A DNA stretch of 22,036 bases from Spirogloea muscicola (GCA_009602725.1 WELB01000022.1:188515-210550); one strand, 5' to 3'. Positions 9,701 through 19,804 are shown, counted from the stretch's first letter. Notes: generated from the sequence alone by a model not told the origin. Program-made: numbers and translations.

Positions 9701-11522
9701 GTGGACTATGTCCCACGGCAGGCCGGCAGCGCCGAGAAGTACGTCGGGCTGTCAGACGTTCGCCGTGTGGCGTCGGCGGAAGACGGGGCGGTTCTGGCCC
9801 TGCAAGCAATTGCAGGGGCTGGGGCCACGTCGCTCCTGCTTTACAGCACGGTGCGGGGCGGCATGCACCTCCTGGACCTGCGCCAGCGCAGGGTAGCGTG
9901 GGCCCTCCGGCAGCGGCCAGCACACGGCCTGCTGACAGCGGTCGCAGCTGACCCGGCAAACTCGGGGGCCTGGCTCGTCTCGGCGACATCGCGCGGCATC
10001 CTGGCTCTGTGGGACCTGCGCTTCCAAATTCCAGTGCATGCGTGGCGGCACCCGTCGGGCCTCCCAGTGGAAGCCCTGGCGCCCCTCAAGACCGCCGCCG
10101 GACGCCCACTGGTCTATGCCGCGGCCGGCTGCCACGAAGCGGCACTCTGGAGCGCTGAGGATGGCAGTTGCCAGCTGGTCAGAGCCGCCACATGAGGACA
10201 ACCCGGCATCCATATGACATGGATAAGACTGGACTTAGGAGATTATTATTCACTGCACTGAGTGATTCTGTGCAGCAGTGCTTGTCAGCCTCCTCATTCT
10301 CAAGCATGCTTGCTGCACAGACAGAAATCTTAGTGCAAGATGCTTCAGCTGCCATGATGCAATCTGTCCTTTTGCTACCCCCTGCAGGTGCTCAGAGTGG
10401 AGTCAGATCCAAAGGCAAACGCTCAGGTCCCGGCTGCTTTGCTGGAGCCCCAGCCCGGTGCTGCAGCCCCCACCTTGGCCAGCCTTTACAGCCGGTCGTC
10501 TTCGGCGCCCTCCTTCTCTGGCCATGGCATCGAGGAGCTCAACAATCCTCCTACCAGACAACCAGGCTTTCGTGCCATGCTTCCCATTGCAGGAGGCAAC
10601 CGCGTGTTGACAGGTGGTACAGATTGCTGCATCAGATTATGGGACGGAGCAAGGTGAGGACAAGTGTTGCAGCAGCCAATCTACCCTGCAATGAGCTGAG
10701 AAGTCACCATGACAAATGGTTGCTGCGACCTGCTGAGGCAACTGGCCAGAACGTGCTGAGTCTCAAGGAGGCTGGGCATGCATCTTCTGCTTTCTGCACT
10801 GTTTGCTACTCAAAGTAACCTTGACACAGCCATGTCGGGCTTTGCAACCTGTGGACCATCCAAAAACTGAAAGATTTGAGCATCTGTTGACTGGCAGGGC
10901 GGACAGTAGTTACTGGGTTTGTGGCCCCATGCGGCAGGAGCACAAGAACAAGGCTCCCGGCTGCTTGTCACAAACCATCTCCGGGGTCACCGTGATGCAG
11001 GTCAGTACCAGGGTGGCGCAGACCGATGACCATCAGCAGAGGGCTCAATGATGTTCCAATTCATGACTCAGTTCTGGGGAAAACCTGGCACCTGTCACAT
11101 CTCTGAGACCTCGGAGGCCTCACCCTCTCCTCTTCCTCATCTGCTCGGCATCGTCCTCAGAGTGCTGCTCTGAGTTGCTTGGAGAGCTTAGATCGAGCCC
11201 CCGCTTTACCCCCTTCTAGACACTTTGGTCCAGCGCTACTTCAGCGTCACTTGTGTAGCTGAGGCTCTGGTCCTGCTCTGTCCTCTGAGCTACTAAAATC
11301 TCTGAGTTAACACGATGCAAGATTGACTTGGAGTACTCTCCACTGATACTTGTTCAGGAACCCTTGCTGAACTCGGGCTCCGGCGTGAGCGCCCTCGCGG
11401 CTGCAGCAGTCGACAGGGCCGGATGCCACAGGGACGCCGTTTTGACATTAGCAACCGCTCAGGTCAGCCAGAAGCTGCTCATCTCCGGCAGCCGAGATGG
11501 GGCCATCAAGGTCTGGAGGTGA
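3712..11522 (+). CDS. VPS15: VPS15 / PIK3R4, regulatory pseudokinase subunit of class III PI3-kinase, 13 exons, 1578 aa
   Basis: VPS15 anchors and activates VPS34 at endosomes and autophagosomes, with VPS30/ATG6. Exons: 3712-3906, 4155-4229, 4478-4646, 4919-5079, 5229-5308, 5521-5626, 6005-6178, 6374-6724, 6900-7068, 7455-10177, 10388-10653, 10898-11000, 11358-11522; 4737 nt in frame. The protein starts MGNQLA, with Gly2 for N-myristoylation. The kinase-like domain (about 20-310) has Lys52, HGDIKCEN (146-153), [11 protein letters not shown] (from 166) and APE (198-200), the VPS15-type motifs. HEAT repeats follow ([23 protein letters not shown]), then a low-complexity linker, then WD40 repeats from about 1158 ([31 protein letters not shown] at the C-terminus). 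Plant and fungal orthologues are of similar size. The acceptor at 7454/7455 and the exact 5308 junction are the least certain sites. Exon 10 is unusually long and GC-rich. Confidence 0.95.
4309..4350 (-). tRNA. 3' half of an organelle-type tRNA-Gly-like sequence, in VPS15 intron 2 (fragment)
   Basis: Read on the minus strand, this contains a 3' anticodon stem GGAGA, a four-base variable region, a T-arm with GGTTCGATTCC (a box B match) closed by CCCGC, and an acceptor strand TACCCGC-C-A. The order and spacing match the 3' half of plastid-type tRNA-Gly(GCC). The T stem has one mismatch, and the loop reads CAC where GCC is expected. I cannot find a pairing 5' half (acceptor GCGGGTA plus D-arm) in the adjacent minus-strand sequence, so it is not an intact tRNA. 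It could be a plastid-to-nucleus insertion relic or part of a tRNA-derived SINE. Confidence 0.6.
5682..5719 (+). repeat. 19-bp tandem duplication in VPS15 intron 6
   Basis: Two adjacent 19-bp units, TATGACTAATATATTACAT (5682-5700) and TATGACTCTTATATTACAT (5701-5719), differ at two positions. They lie in the AT-rich intron between exons 6 and 7, contain no coding sequence, and are probably a slippage or local duplication product. Confidence 0.85.
7455..10177 (+). other. VPS15: VPS15 exon 10: 2.7-kb uninterrupted exon carrying HEAT repeats, linker and first WD40 repeats
   Basis: This exon encodes about residues 494-1401. Roughly 500-830 is Ala/Leu-rich helical sequence of the HEAT array. About 900-1150 is a Ser/Ala/Gly/Glu-rich linker of low complexity. 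From about 1158 the WD40 propeller begins ([26 protein letters not shown]). The remaining VPS15 exons are 75-351 nt, so this one is about eight times longer than the next largest. It strongly prefers G/C at third positions, unlike exons 4 and 13. The start at 7455 is chosen because it follows AATGCAG and restores phase 1 from the exon 9 donor; an earlier acceptor near 7334 would also keep the frame open. Confidence 0.85.
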
Positions 11523-13176
11523 CAGTCCGCCGCAGTCGAAGAAGCGTGCCAGTCTTGCAGGTGCTGAGAGTACGACTACGGAGCCCCCACCATTCCTACC
11601 CGGGCAAAAGCCCGTCATATAGACTTACTCATTCAGGTGAGCCCCACTGGTGCATCCACTGTCCCACTGGTAGCTGTCGATGGGGGTTACTGAGGGCGCC
11701 AGGCTCTTCTCAGGTGTTTAGGCTGTCCTCCCTTGATCGACTTGTGCATGGCTGTCTACAGCCAGCAAGTCAAAGCGATGGACACATTATTCTTTGCTAT
11801 CCTCTGAATCAAGGTAGTCCTTCACAGTTGGCGGTATGCCTTCTACCAGAATGAGGCTGCAATTGCAGCCGATGCTTGTCAACTCAAACCCATTTGACGT
11901 TGCCGTTCAAGTACACCCTGGCTCCATTGGTGCAATGTAGGACGGCTCGATGTAGAGGGAATTGACCGACAAGGAGCAGCATGGCTTCTAAGTTAAGCAG
12001 GTGGCTTCTGCTCAATGTGACAGAAGCAAGTGCAGAGGCTGCCTGCTGCTACCACGAGCTCCTCCATGTCATCCTTTGGTAGCCCATAGCAATCACCATG
12101 GTGCTCAGGACAAAGCGCCACTAGCGCTGCAGGCGCAGGGCACTGTATCATGTGACAGCCATGCAGTTGCCAGGATGCAAGGTACGAGCACGCGCAGGCA
12201 TTGGCTCTGCATGGCCGTGGGGTGGCGTGCGCGCCAAGAGTGCAGGCGGCGCCCATGTCTGCATGCGAAAGGATGGGCTTTACCTGCTGCGGAGGGGCTG
12301 AGAAAGCAAGCTCGATTGTGGGAACAAGAGAGAGGGGCCTTGATGGGAATCTGGAAGCGATGCACACCGGTGGCGATGGCATGTCATAGCCATCAGTGAT
12401 CACCGGCTCCACCAAGCCCTGTGCTTGCAGCTCGCCAAGGAAGCAGGGCGCCAGAGGGAGAAGGCGCACGGTGTGCATAAAATGAAAGGTTGGCCAACTT
12501 AAGCCAATACACTGTTCAGGCAAAAGCTAGTGCATGAAGTGGGGCTACATGAGACGAGCCCTATTACAGGGTGGCTAAGGTGATAGAGTGACGTGAATAC
12601 CCACAAGGTTATACATACAAATTTGACAGGCTGATGTATTGAGCTGGAGCACCGCCTCGGGCTAGGGCCTGACTTAGAGAGTGTGACAGCGACGGCCAGC
12701 CCGGAGCGAGTCCAGAAGCACCAGAACAAAGAAATAGCTCTTCCAAAATATGTAGCAGTGGCTGTGAAAGGCCACCAGAAGGAATGTACTATTTATGAAA
12801 AAACCGGGCAGCGCAAAAAAGCAGGACACCATCCTCCAAGACGTCAGCAAGTGGGCGCTCAGTAACCTCTAGTCATTAAGTGCATATCAGAATGAGTAGA
12901 GGGCGGAATAGCGTCACACTATTGGAGAAGAAAGGGAGAGAGGAGAGAGAAGAAAACAAGACTTCTCCACTAGAGAACAGCTCTTCCAATTTACGGCAAT
13001 GGCTATGAGAGGCCAGCCCATTAATGTACAAGGTCTGAGGGCGTATGTCTGAGGGAATAGAGGGTGATAGCTGTGAGGGGCCAGCCCAGACAAACGAATG
13101 AACGAAGTTCGAAGGGGCCAGAAAGATGAACGACAGCGTAGAAGAAGAAATGGCATTCCCAATGGGGGCGTAGAAT

Positions 13177-13231
13177 GTGCTCGCCCATAGAGAAGAGTGG
13201 CTGGCAAAGCCAGCCAAAAAGAATGGACAAT
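13177..13231 (+). repeat. Left arm of inverted repeat pair (GTGCTCGCCCAT...GAATGGACAAT)
   Basis: This 55-bp segment matches the reverse complement of 13662-13717 at all but a few positions. It contains a small internal palindrome, GGCTGGCAAAGCCAGCC, able to form a hairpin. Sequence outside the match does not pair, so the repeat has sharp borders. A third, more diverged copy lies inverted at 13887-13950. Confidence 0.85.
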
Positions 13232-13661
13232 ATAGTAGAAGAGGACAAGAAGTGGCTCTTCCGGAGATGTGAGCTACTCCAAAAGAAAAGCGCGGCCGAA
13301 TTGACTGGTGGCTGGGAGAAGCCAGCCCAAAAGGAATGGACAAGGTCAAGAGAGCCGAATGGCGCAGAAAGCAGGGGACTAAGTGCTAAGACGTCAAGGA
13401 GGCTCTCAGTATCGAATGCGCCTGGCCGTCTCGCTGCAGAGGTCCATGGCCCGGGCGCTGCACCTTCGTGCCACGCGCGGGCTGGCCGTGCTATGGCTGC
13501 TGCTTCCGGGTCTCGGCAAAGTGCCGCTTCTCCTGCTCCGAGTTACTCTGATCTGCTGTTGCTCACACGTGGATACTGAGCAGCCATCTGCATCTCCCTC
13601 TGCACCATCTTGCACTTTGTAGTGTAGTCCTTTTTCAGCACCTCTTTCTTTGGCTTTGAAC

Positions 13662-13717
13662 ATTGTCCATTCTTTTTGGGTTGGCTTTGCCAGCCCCTCT
13701 TCTCAATGGGCGAGCAC
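13662..13717 (-). repeat. Right arm of inverted repeat pair
   Basis: On the minus strand it reads GTGCTCGCCCATTGAGAAG, then GGGCTGGCAAAGCC, then AAAAAGAATGGACAAT. It is nearly identical to 13177-13231 and lies about 430 bp from it. The central hairpin is slightly degraded here (GCCAACCC in place of GCCAGCC). Confidence 0.85.
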
Positions 13718-13886
13718 CTTCTTCGTGCCGGCAGAGCCCTCGCTGCTGCCTCTGGCTCTGGCCAGGGGACCCACTTCCAGGAGCCCAGCATCTCTGATCT
13801 GCGGCTGCTTAGCAGGGGTTACTGAGTGTCTCGTAGCAGCTTTGTTTCTGTTACTTAGCGCTTCCCCTGGCCCCCTTCTCGTACTC

Positions 13887-13950
13887 TGTTCATTCTTTTT
13901 CGGGCTGGTTGTTCCAGCCCCTATTCTCAATATTCTCAATGGGCGAGCAC
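13887..13950 (-). repeat. Third, diverged copy of the GTGCTCGCCCAT repeat
   Basis: The minus strand reads GTGCTCGCCCATTGAGAATA, a short ATTGAGAATA duplication, GGGGCTGG, and then AAAAAGAATGAACAG. The same blocks occur in the same order as in the other two copies, with a roughly 10-bp expansion and several substitutions. It is immediately followed on the plus strand by the CTCAGTAA motif at 13957. Confidence 0.75.
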
Positions 13951-14442
13951 TTTCTTCTCAGTAAGCTTTAGTCAGCAAGTGCAGGTCAGAATAGCTAGGA
14001 GAGAAGGCGCGCGGTGCGCATGAAATTGAGCTAGGGGGCGAAGGGCTGAAACGACGTGCGGCGACAGCCCAGGAGAATTGGACAAGGCCCAAAGGGCCGA
14101 AAGGCACTGGAAACCCACAAGCCATGCAGGTGGGTTCATCGAGCGGCTGCAAGGAACGGGAGGCCAAGCCGAGCCAGCACGCCGCTCACGCAGACGGCAA
14201 AGAGGAGCGGCTCTCCCAATGAAAGGCAGTGGTGGCATGGGAAACGGAGGCGAGGCTGGGAGGAGGCAGTTGCCATCGCCCCCCCGCCGGCGAGCCCGCC
14301 GACGGCGCCCCGCGGCGGCGCCGCGGCGGCATGGCCACGGGGAGGAGGCGCGCCTGTGGGTGGACGTCTGCCACGCCGGCCATGGCGGCGGCGTCGGCGG
14401 CGGCGGCGGCTGCGAGGGGCCCCTGGATCGCACCTGCCGCCG

Positions 14443-17400
14443 ATGGCCAGCGGCGATGCCCGGGCCGGGCGCGACGTTGATCGCGCGGTCCCGCTGCCGC
14501 CATCGCAGGCCACCAGCGGGCCGTGCAACACCGCCAAGCCGTGGGGCTGGAGCGTGGTGGAGAGCGCCAAGTGGCAGAGGTGGGCGCGAGTGTGCAGGGC
14601 GACGAGTGACTTGCCTGGTCCTCTCAATAGTGGAAACGAGGGATCTTGTTTGAAGACCGTGGGAATGGCGGCAATGTTGTGATATACGGTGATGAGGATG
14701 GAACAGAAGCAGGACGAAGGCGTTGATAGAGGCACCCTCTATTGCCTCAGCAAATGCTGTTATCAGGAAAGGCTTGGATGCAGAAAGGAGTAAGGGGATA
14801 TCCGGTCATGACTTGGTGTGTAATGTGCCCGAAGAGGACGAGGGCCTCTTCCAACGAGGCCCGAGTCCAGTTGAGGCACACCTGACTTGTCCCTGTCTGC
14901 TACTGCGCGCTCTCCCTGGCGCAGCTGGAAGAACCTGGGCAACATGCCTCCGGTGGAGGCGATGAGGCTCTTCGTTCGGACGCTGGAGGTGAGCAATCCA
15001 AGCAGCATGCAGCGCAATCCAAGCAGCATGCAGCGCAATCCAAGCAGCATGCAGCGCAAGTGGACTGGCTGAAGGCATCTGATCGCAAAGACCAGTGACC
15101 TTTGCATCAGGCCGCTGCAAAGCAGCTCCATTGCAACTCTGAGCATCACTCAGAAGAGCTGGAGTGCCTGGCAGGAGGAGGATCCTGACTGGTGGCAGCG
15201 CTCACTGGAAGAGGCGCAGCAGGCAAAGGTGAGACGATCTTTTCTCAGTGTGAAATGGATGAGAATAAGTTGTTGCTTCAGGTGTGCGGCCCTGTTTTGA
15301 ACAACCACGGCGGCTTTTCTCGGAGAGCCTTGCTGCCGTGCTTCTTCTCCTGTTCCTCGAGGATTGCTTCTGGCGGCAGGAGCAGTGCTGCTCCACCTAA
15401 GCCCCTCCCTGCTCTTCCAGTCTCAGGCTGTTGACAGCCAGGCTGCCCCTGCGGAGGTTCCGGGGTCCCCAACGGTCAACGGCATGCATCCACCCGCAGA
15501 AGCACCTGCCCTGGCAAAGGAGCTCACGAGCTTAGCACATTCTGACGAGTGGCTGCTTCAAGAAGTTGTCGGTCGAAAGCCTCCTCCTCGATACCAGGTG
15601 CTCTTTCTCATGCGCATTTGCCGAGTCATTTTGTGGTCTGTCGCTTACGGCCTGGTTAGCTCCTGCAACTATTTGGTCTTCAAGTACCATATTGGCCATG
15701 TCTTGGACGTGCTAATCGAGTTGCAATACCTCAAGCAGAATGACCAAAGCATTCAGCAAATATGTATTTGCTTCCTTGTAGCACGCGGCAACATTACTAG
15801 GCCGGAAGATGTACGTCGTAGGGGGCAACTGCAATGGCCGGTACCTCAACGACGTCCAGGTGCAGTCTGCCACTCCTGCAGGCCATTTGATAGGCTAGCC
15901 AAATTCTAAGCTGGCAGACAATGTTCATCATGTAGACAGACAGAAACATCACAGTTGCATGTTGTCCCTCACACCGTGGTGCCTTCACTCCCTTTTTAAT
16001 AGAGCGTGTGCTCAATGTATAGGCCAATGAACCACAGTTGTCTGCTCTTTGCCATGTGACAGATTTTGGACCTCTCCTCTCTGACTTGGTCAAAGGCAGA
16101 CTACAAGCCATCGACCGCATCTTTGCCACCACCTATCCCCTTGCCATCTTCGCTTCCCCCTGCTCCTCCTCCTCTTCCACCATGCGCTGGCCACAGCTTG
16201 GTACGTCTCATGTACAGCTGGTCAGGTTAACGCAGAAGTGAAAGCAGGGTTCAAGGTTCCTGGCAGATAGTCAACGACCTTTGACCAGACAAGGCTGCTG
16301 TTTATTGCAAGCCACTCCATTGATGTAAGAGAGCTCTGGCTGATGGCTGTACCAGATTACCTGGGGCAGGACCTTGTTAGTCATCGGTGGCCACACCAAA
16401 GACCCTTCTCAGACGGTTACAGGTGCTAAGATGTCAACCTAAGCAATGATGTCAACCCTTGACCCACACCCCGTGTTCCTGTGCAGTTCCCATTTAATCT
16501 GCTCACTTGTTTTCCCGTTGATGGCCTTGCTCGGATATTGTCCCCCTCATGCTTAGGTGACGGGAAAGCTCTGCTTAGTAGCTTCAGAGAGTCTCATGCA
16601 GAAGTTGCTGTTCATTGGATATGCATGTGCAGTACGTGCTTTCGACACAGAAGCCCTGTCTTGGTCAGAGCTGACCCCTGGTGGCGACATTCCGGTGAGT
16701 TTCAACAAGATTTGCTGATCTTCACTTGAATGAGCTGTTGCATGGCAGATGACAAGATTGGGTTTCTGATCACCACATTGATTGTAGGTGGCAAGAGGTG
16801 GCCAGTCTGTGACCCGCGCTGGCAGCAGCCTGGTCATGTTTGGTGGGGAGGACTCAAGACGACGATTGCTGAATGACGTCCACAATCTCAACCTGAACAC
16901 AATGACGTGGAGTACTGTAGATACAAAGTATGAGCTCTATTGCAGCCTTGCTTGAGAGCTGCCGCATGTGGGTGTGTGGCTGCCTCCATTGTCTTCCTTG
17001 AGAGGATTATGAGCGCAGCTATCGATAGCTGATGCGCAGAGATCTGCACGTCTTTCCTTGCAGAGGCACAAGACCTCCTCCTCGATCAGATCATGCTGCA
17101 ACGCTGCACAATGACCGATACCTCCTTGTTTTTGGAGGCGGCTCCCATTCCAACTGCTACAATGACTTGCATATTCTGGACCTGGAGACGGTAAGAGTTT
17201 GATGATGCCATGCTTCAATTGGACATGCTCGTGACCTGCGCTTACTGGATGTGACATGTCGTTATTGATGGGTCGGGTACTGAGAGCACCTCAGTGTAAG
17301 CCCATCTGCCTGCATCTCTCAGATGGAGTGGTCACAGCCACAACAGGATGGTGCGCTGCCTTCACCGAGGGCCGGTCACGCTGGCATTAAAGTGGATGAC

Positions 17401-19804
17401 AAGTGGTACGTCATTGGTGGTGGCGACAATAAGAGTGGTAGGTCTCGCCACCAATAGAAGCAAAAGTTGACTGAAGATTGAAGCAAGTAAAGCAAGGTCA
17501 TTATGAGGCATGGACGTACATGAGGCAGAGCACGTCCTGAGCTCAGCACTTGCTCGACGAGCCAGGTGTGGCTGGTACTGCAGTGCTCGACCTCACATCA
17601 ATGCAGTGGTCAAAAGTCACAGTTCCGAATCCCAAGAGTGCAATTGCAAGCGAGGTAGGCTTCCGTGGTGGCCTCATAGTGTGGGTGCCAGAGTGCATGT
17701 TGCCTGGACTTAACTGTATTCATGAGTTTGCTTCTCGAATCATGAAGCTCTCTGTGTACGACACATGGGCGCAGGGTCTCAGTGTGTCATATCTGCAAGA
17801 GGATGGAGGCTACCTCATTGCATTTGGCGGCTACAACGGCCGTTATAGCAATGAAGTACGGGCACAAAGCCTGCGCTGGTGGTATTTGACATGCTGCAGA
17901 TCACCTGACATGCAAGTGTATGTCAATGAGCTATCTCAGTGTGCACAGAGGGCTGGAGCTTTTATTTGATTTTGAGTTGGTGTCCTCATTGAGCAGGTGC
18001 ATGTCTTCAGGCCAATTGTGCAGGCAAAGCCACCTGCAAAGATCCTAGAGTCTGCTGCTGCAGCCAAGGCTACTTCAGTAGCTGCGAGCCCGCAGCAGCA
18101 AGTCAATGGGGGGCCTGCTCAAGCAGAGCTTGGCATGTCGGCTCAAGGGCCCTTGCCGTCCAAGCCCTCAGTGTCAAGGCCACCTGTCAAGCCACTGCCA
18201 TCTGAAGCAGCCACTCCTGTGGAGGAGCCACACCAGAGAGTACACCCCTAAGACCTTGAATTCATACATCTATTTGTGCTCCTGCTCCTGCTAATGCAGT
18301 GGGACGGAATACATGGATGATGCAGAATATGGATGCCAAGGACAGGTAGCTGTTGAGTGCATGTGATGAACGAGCACCCTCACCTTGACCAAATATGGCA
18401 GCAATGACCCTCATTCTGACAATAAATAATCACGTGCACTTTTCTGCTGCAGCCAAGGACAGAGGAGGAGAGGCTCTATGAGGAGTTGCAGTCTTCTCAG
18501 AGGGCCAAGGAGGAAGCAGAGACTGCCTTAGCTGAGGCCCATGGCCAGCTTGTGACAGCTCAAGTTGCGACAAGTGGAGCGCAGGTCTTGTAGCCAGCAT
18601 ACCTCAGATCTGATGTACTCAGTGCATGAGCAGTCTAGAAAGAGGCTCGCCTTTGCTACGTCTTCTGTCAGGTCACCCTTCTTAACGGCTTCATCAGAGC
18701 AGGTTGTGTATGCAGATGATTTACAATATAACAGCGATGTACTTGATATACTGCAGGCTGAGAATGCTCGCCTGAAAAAGGACCTTGTTGCTGCTACGTC
18801 ATCCTTGGCAGAGGCAGCAAATGAACTTTCGTCAGCAAAGTCGTCACTGGCAGAGAAGGCTGACGAAGTTGCGCGCTTGAAAGAAAGGCAGGCAGAAGTT
18901 GCAAGAGAATCCGCCCTGGCAGCTGCTGCAGGTGCAGCTGAACTCTTGGGGGTTTAGCCTTGCCTACACCTTATCAACCAAGGCTTGCTGTGCTTTTGGT
19001 CTTCCTTCCTATGTCAGATGGAGCCTTCCCAGACTCCTTACTAGTAATCATTTCCTCCATAGAGACAATGCCTGCTCTTGTCTCGTACAGCAAGTCAACC
19101 AAGGGCCTGATGCAGGTGCGATGTCTGGTGTAACAGGAGCGGATGCTGCAGAAGTTGCAAAACTCAGAAAGGAACTTGCAGCTGCCAAAGCGGCTCTTGC
19201 AGACACTGAGCAGGTATCAGTAGGCACAGGTTCATTCTGCATTGCACATGCTTCAAGACCTGGTACCTGGTTAGGTTTCTCACAGCACGCTCTACCCCGC
19301 ACTTCACTCCAGGAACTCCAATCTGCTCGAGGAGCTTTGGCAGGGGAGCAGTCTCGATGCTTTCGGCTGGAGGTGAGATCAATCTGTACCTCAAATGACG
19401 CTGTGGATTTTTGAAAGTTTAGGCTTTAGGGATTAGGGTTTAGGGTTTCCTTCTTGTGCAATCTGTGACCACTGTGCTACTTCCTCTTTGATCTTGGCCT
19501 TTGCTTTGCTGGGATAGATGGAGCACTGGCGTGTACATGAAGAGCAGGGTTAAACGGCGTCCTGCCAGCTCCCCAGAAATCTCTCTTGCACTTCAGCACT
19601 GATAGTGCGACCATGCAAACACAGGTGGAGGTGGCAGAGCTCCGGCAGAAGCTGCAGGGCATGGAGGCGTTGGAGAAGGAGCTGGAGCTGCTGCAGCGGC
19701 AGAAGGCCGCCTCGGAGGAAGCGGCGGCCACGGCTGCTGCTCAGAAGAACAACCAGCCGGGCATGTGGAGTTGGTTGGCAGGAGCCCCTCCAGAGAAGGC
19801 CTAG
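14443..19804 (+). CDS. Kelch-repeat acyl-CoA-binding protein (plant ACBP4/5 type), 19 exons; 5' end uncertain
   Basis: Plant ACBP4/5-type proteins bind acyl-CoA esters in the cytosol. Exons: (14443?)14509-14579, 14925-14988, 15175-15228, 15421-15597, 15782-15859, 16063-16200, 16356-16422, 16633-16694, 16788-16927, 17064-17190, 17323-17437, 17566-17654, 17775-17855, 17997-18239, 18453-18584, 18757-18931, 19116-19213, 19313-19372, 19625-19804. ACB motifs are ATSGPCNTAKPWGW, ESAKWQSWKNLGNM, EAMRLFVRTLE and EEDPDWW. Six kelch repeats follow (MYVVGGNCNGRY, LLVIGGHTKD, LVMFGGEDSRR, YLLVFGGGSHSN, WYVIGGGDNKSG, LIAFGGYNGRY). Then come a Pro/Ala linker, a Glu/Ala/Lys-rich coiled coil and a tail GMWSWLAGAPP. 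The frame is kept through all 18 junctions (716 codons from 14509). The first ACB helix is not visible. The in-frame ATG at 14443 is only a fallback start, and a true first exon may lie upstream. Confidence 0.88.
14994..15056 (+). repeat. 21-bp minisatellite, three perfect copies, in ACBP intron 2
   Basis: The unit CAATCCAAGCAGCATGCAGC plus G repeats exactly three times (14994-15014, 15015-15035, 15036-15056). It begins only 5 bp after the exon 2 splice donor at 14989. Perfect identity indicates recent expansion. Each unit contains the palindrome GCATGC. Confidence 0.95.
19418..19448 (+). repeat. Interstitial telomere-type motif (TTTAGGG, four degenerate units) in ACBP intron 18
   Basis: The run reads TTTAGGC, TTTAGGG, ATTAGGG, TTTAGGG, then TTT: four 7-bp units, two of them perfect. 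TTTAGGG is the plant and green-algal telomere repeat. It lies in the intron between the exons ending at 19372 and starting at 19625. It could be a repair scar filled with telomere sequence, or a telo-box-like element. Confidence 0.85.

Larger units (their letters stand above)
12456..14107. repeat. Patchwork of diverged direct and inverted repeat units
   Basis: Several motifs recur here. (a) GAGAAGGCGCxCGGTGxGCAT at 12458-12477 and 14001-14020. (b) AGCTCTTCCAA...GGCTxTGAxAGGCCA at 12736-12774 and 12979-13015. (c) CTCAGTAA...TCAGAAT at about 12857-12893 and 13957-13992, with inverted relatives ending near 13580 and 13826. (d) AAGACGTCA...CTCAGTA at about 12839-12864 and 13388-13412. (e) CAGCCCAxxxGAATGGACAAGG...GCCGAAxGGC, 13323-13364 and 14065-14106. 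(f) GTGCTCGCCCAT...GAATGGACAAT, three copies. No transposase or reverse transcriptase frame is visible. This looks like decayed copies of one or more short non-autonomous elements nested into each other, but the family is not identified. Confidence 0.75.
11523..14442 (+). other. Intergenic region between VPS15 and the ACBP gene
   Basis: About 2.9 kb without a gene I can support. The left third is presumably VPS15 3' UTR and spacer. From about 12456 to 14107 it is built of diverged repeat units, listed separately. From about 14130 it becomes GC-rich and may hold the ACBP 5' UTR, promoter or an unrecognised first exon. Open frames of 60-180 codons on both strands match nothing I know; several are made of the repeats themselves. 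Confidence 0.6.

Noticed and set aside
9219-9989. 256-codon minus-strand frame opposite the VPS15 WD40 region
   Set aside because: It is a GC-driven shadow with Pro/Arg/Gln-rich composition and no recognisable motif.
12876-13349. 157-codon minus-strand frame with repeated GLASPS/GFASHSSLWASTF-like phrases
   Set aside because: The phrases come from translating the DNA repeats of this region; a plus/minus counterpart at 13650-13964 shows the same phrase. No sign of selection for coding.
14056-14682. Long upstream extension of the ACBP first exon to an ATG at 14056
   Set aside because: The 5' part overlaps the repeat patchwork and is Arg-rich low complexity, and a good splice acceptor ends at 14508. 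The extension gives no ACB-like sequence.
14994-15056. CRISPR-like array
   Set aside because: Three directly adjacent 21-bp copies have no spacers; this is a minisatellite in a eukaryotic intron.
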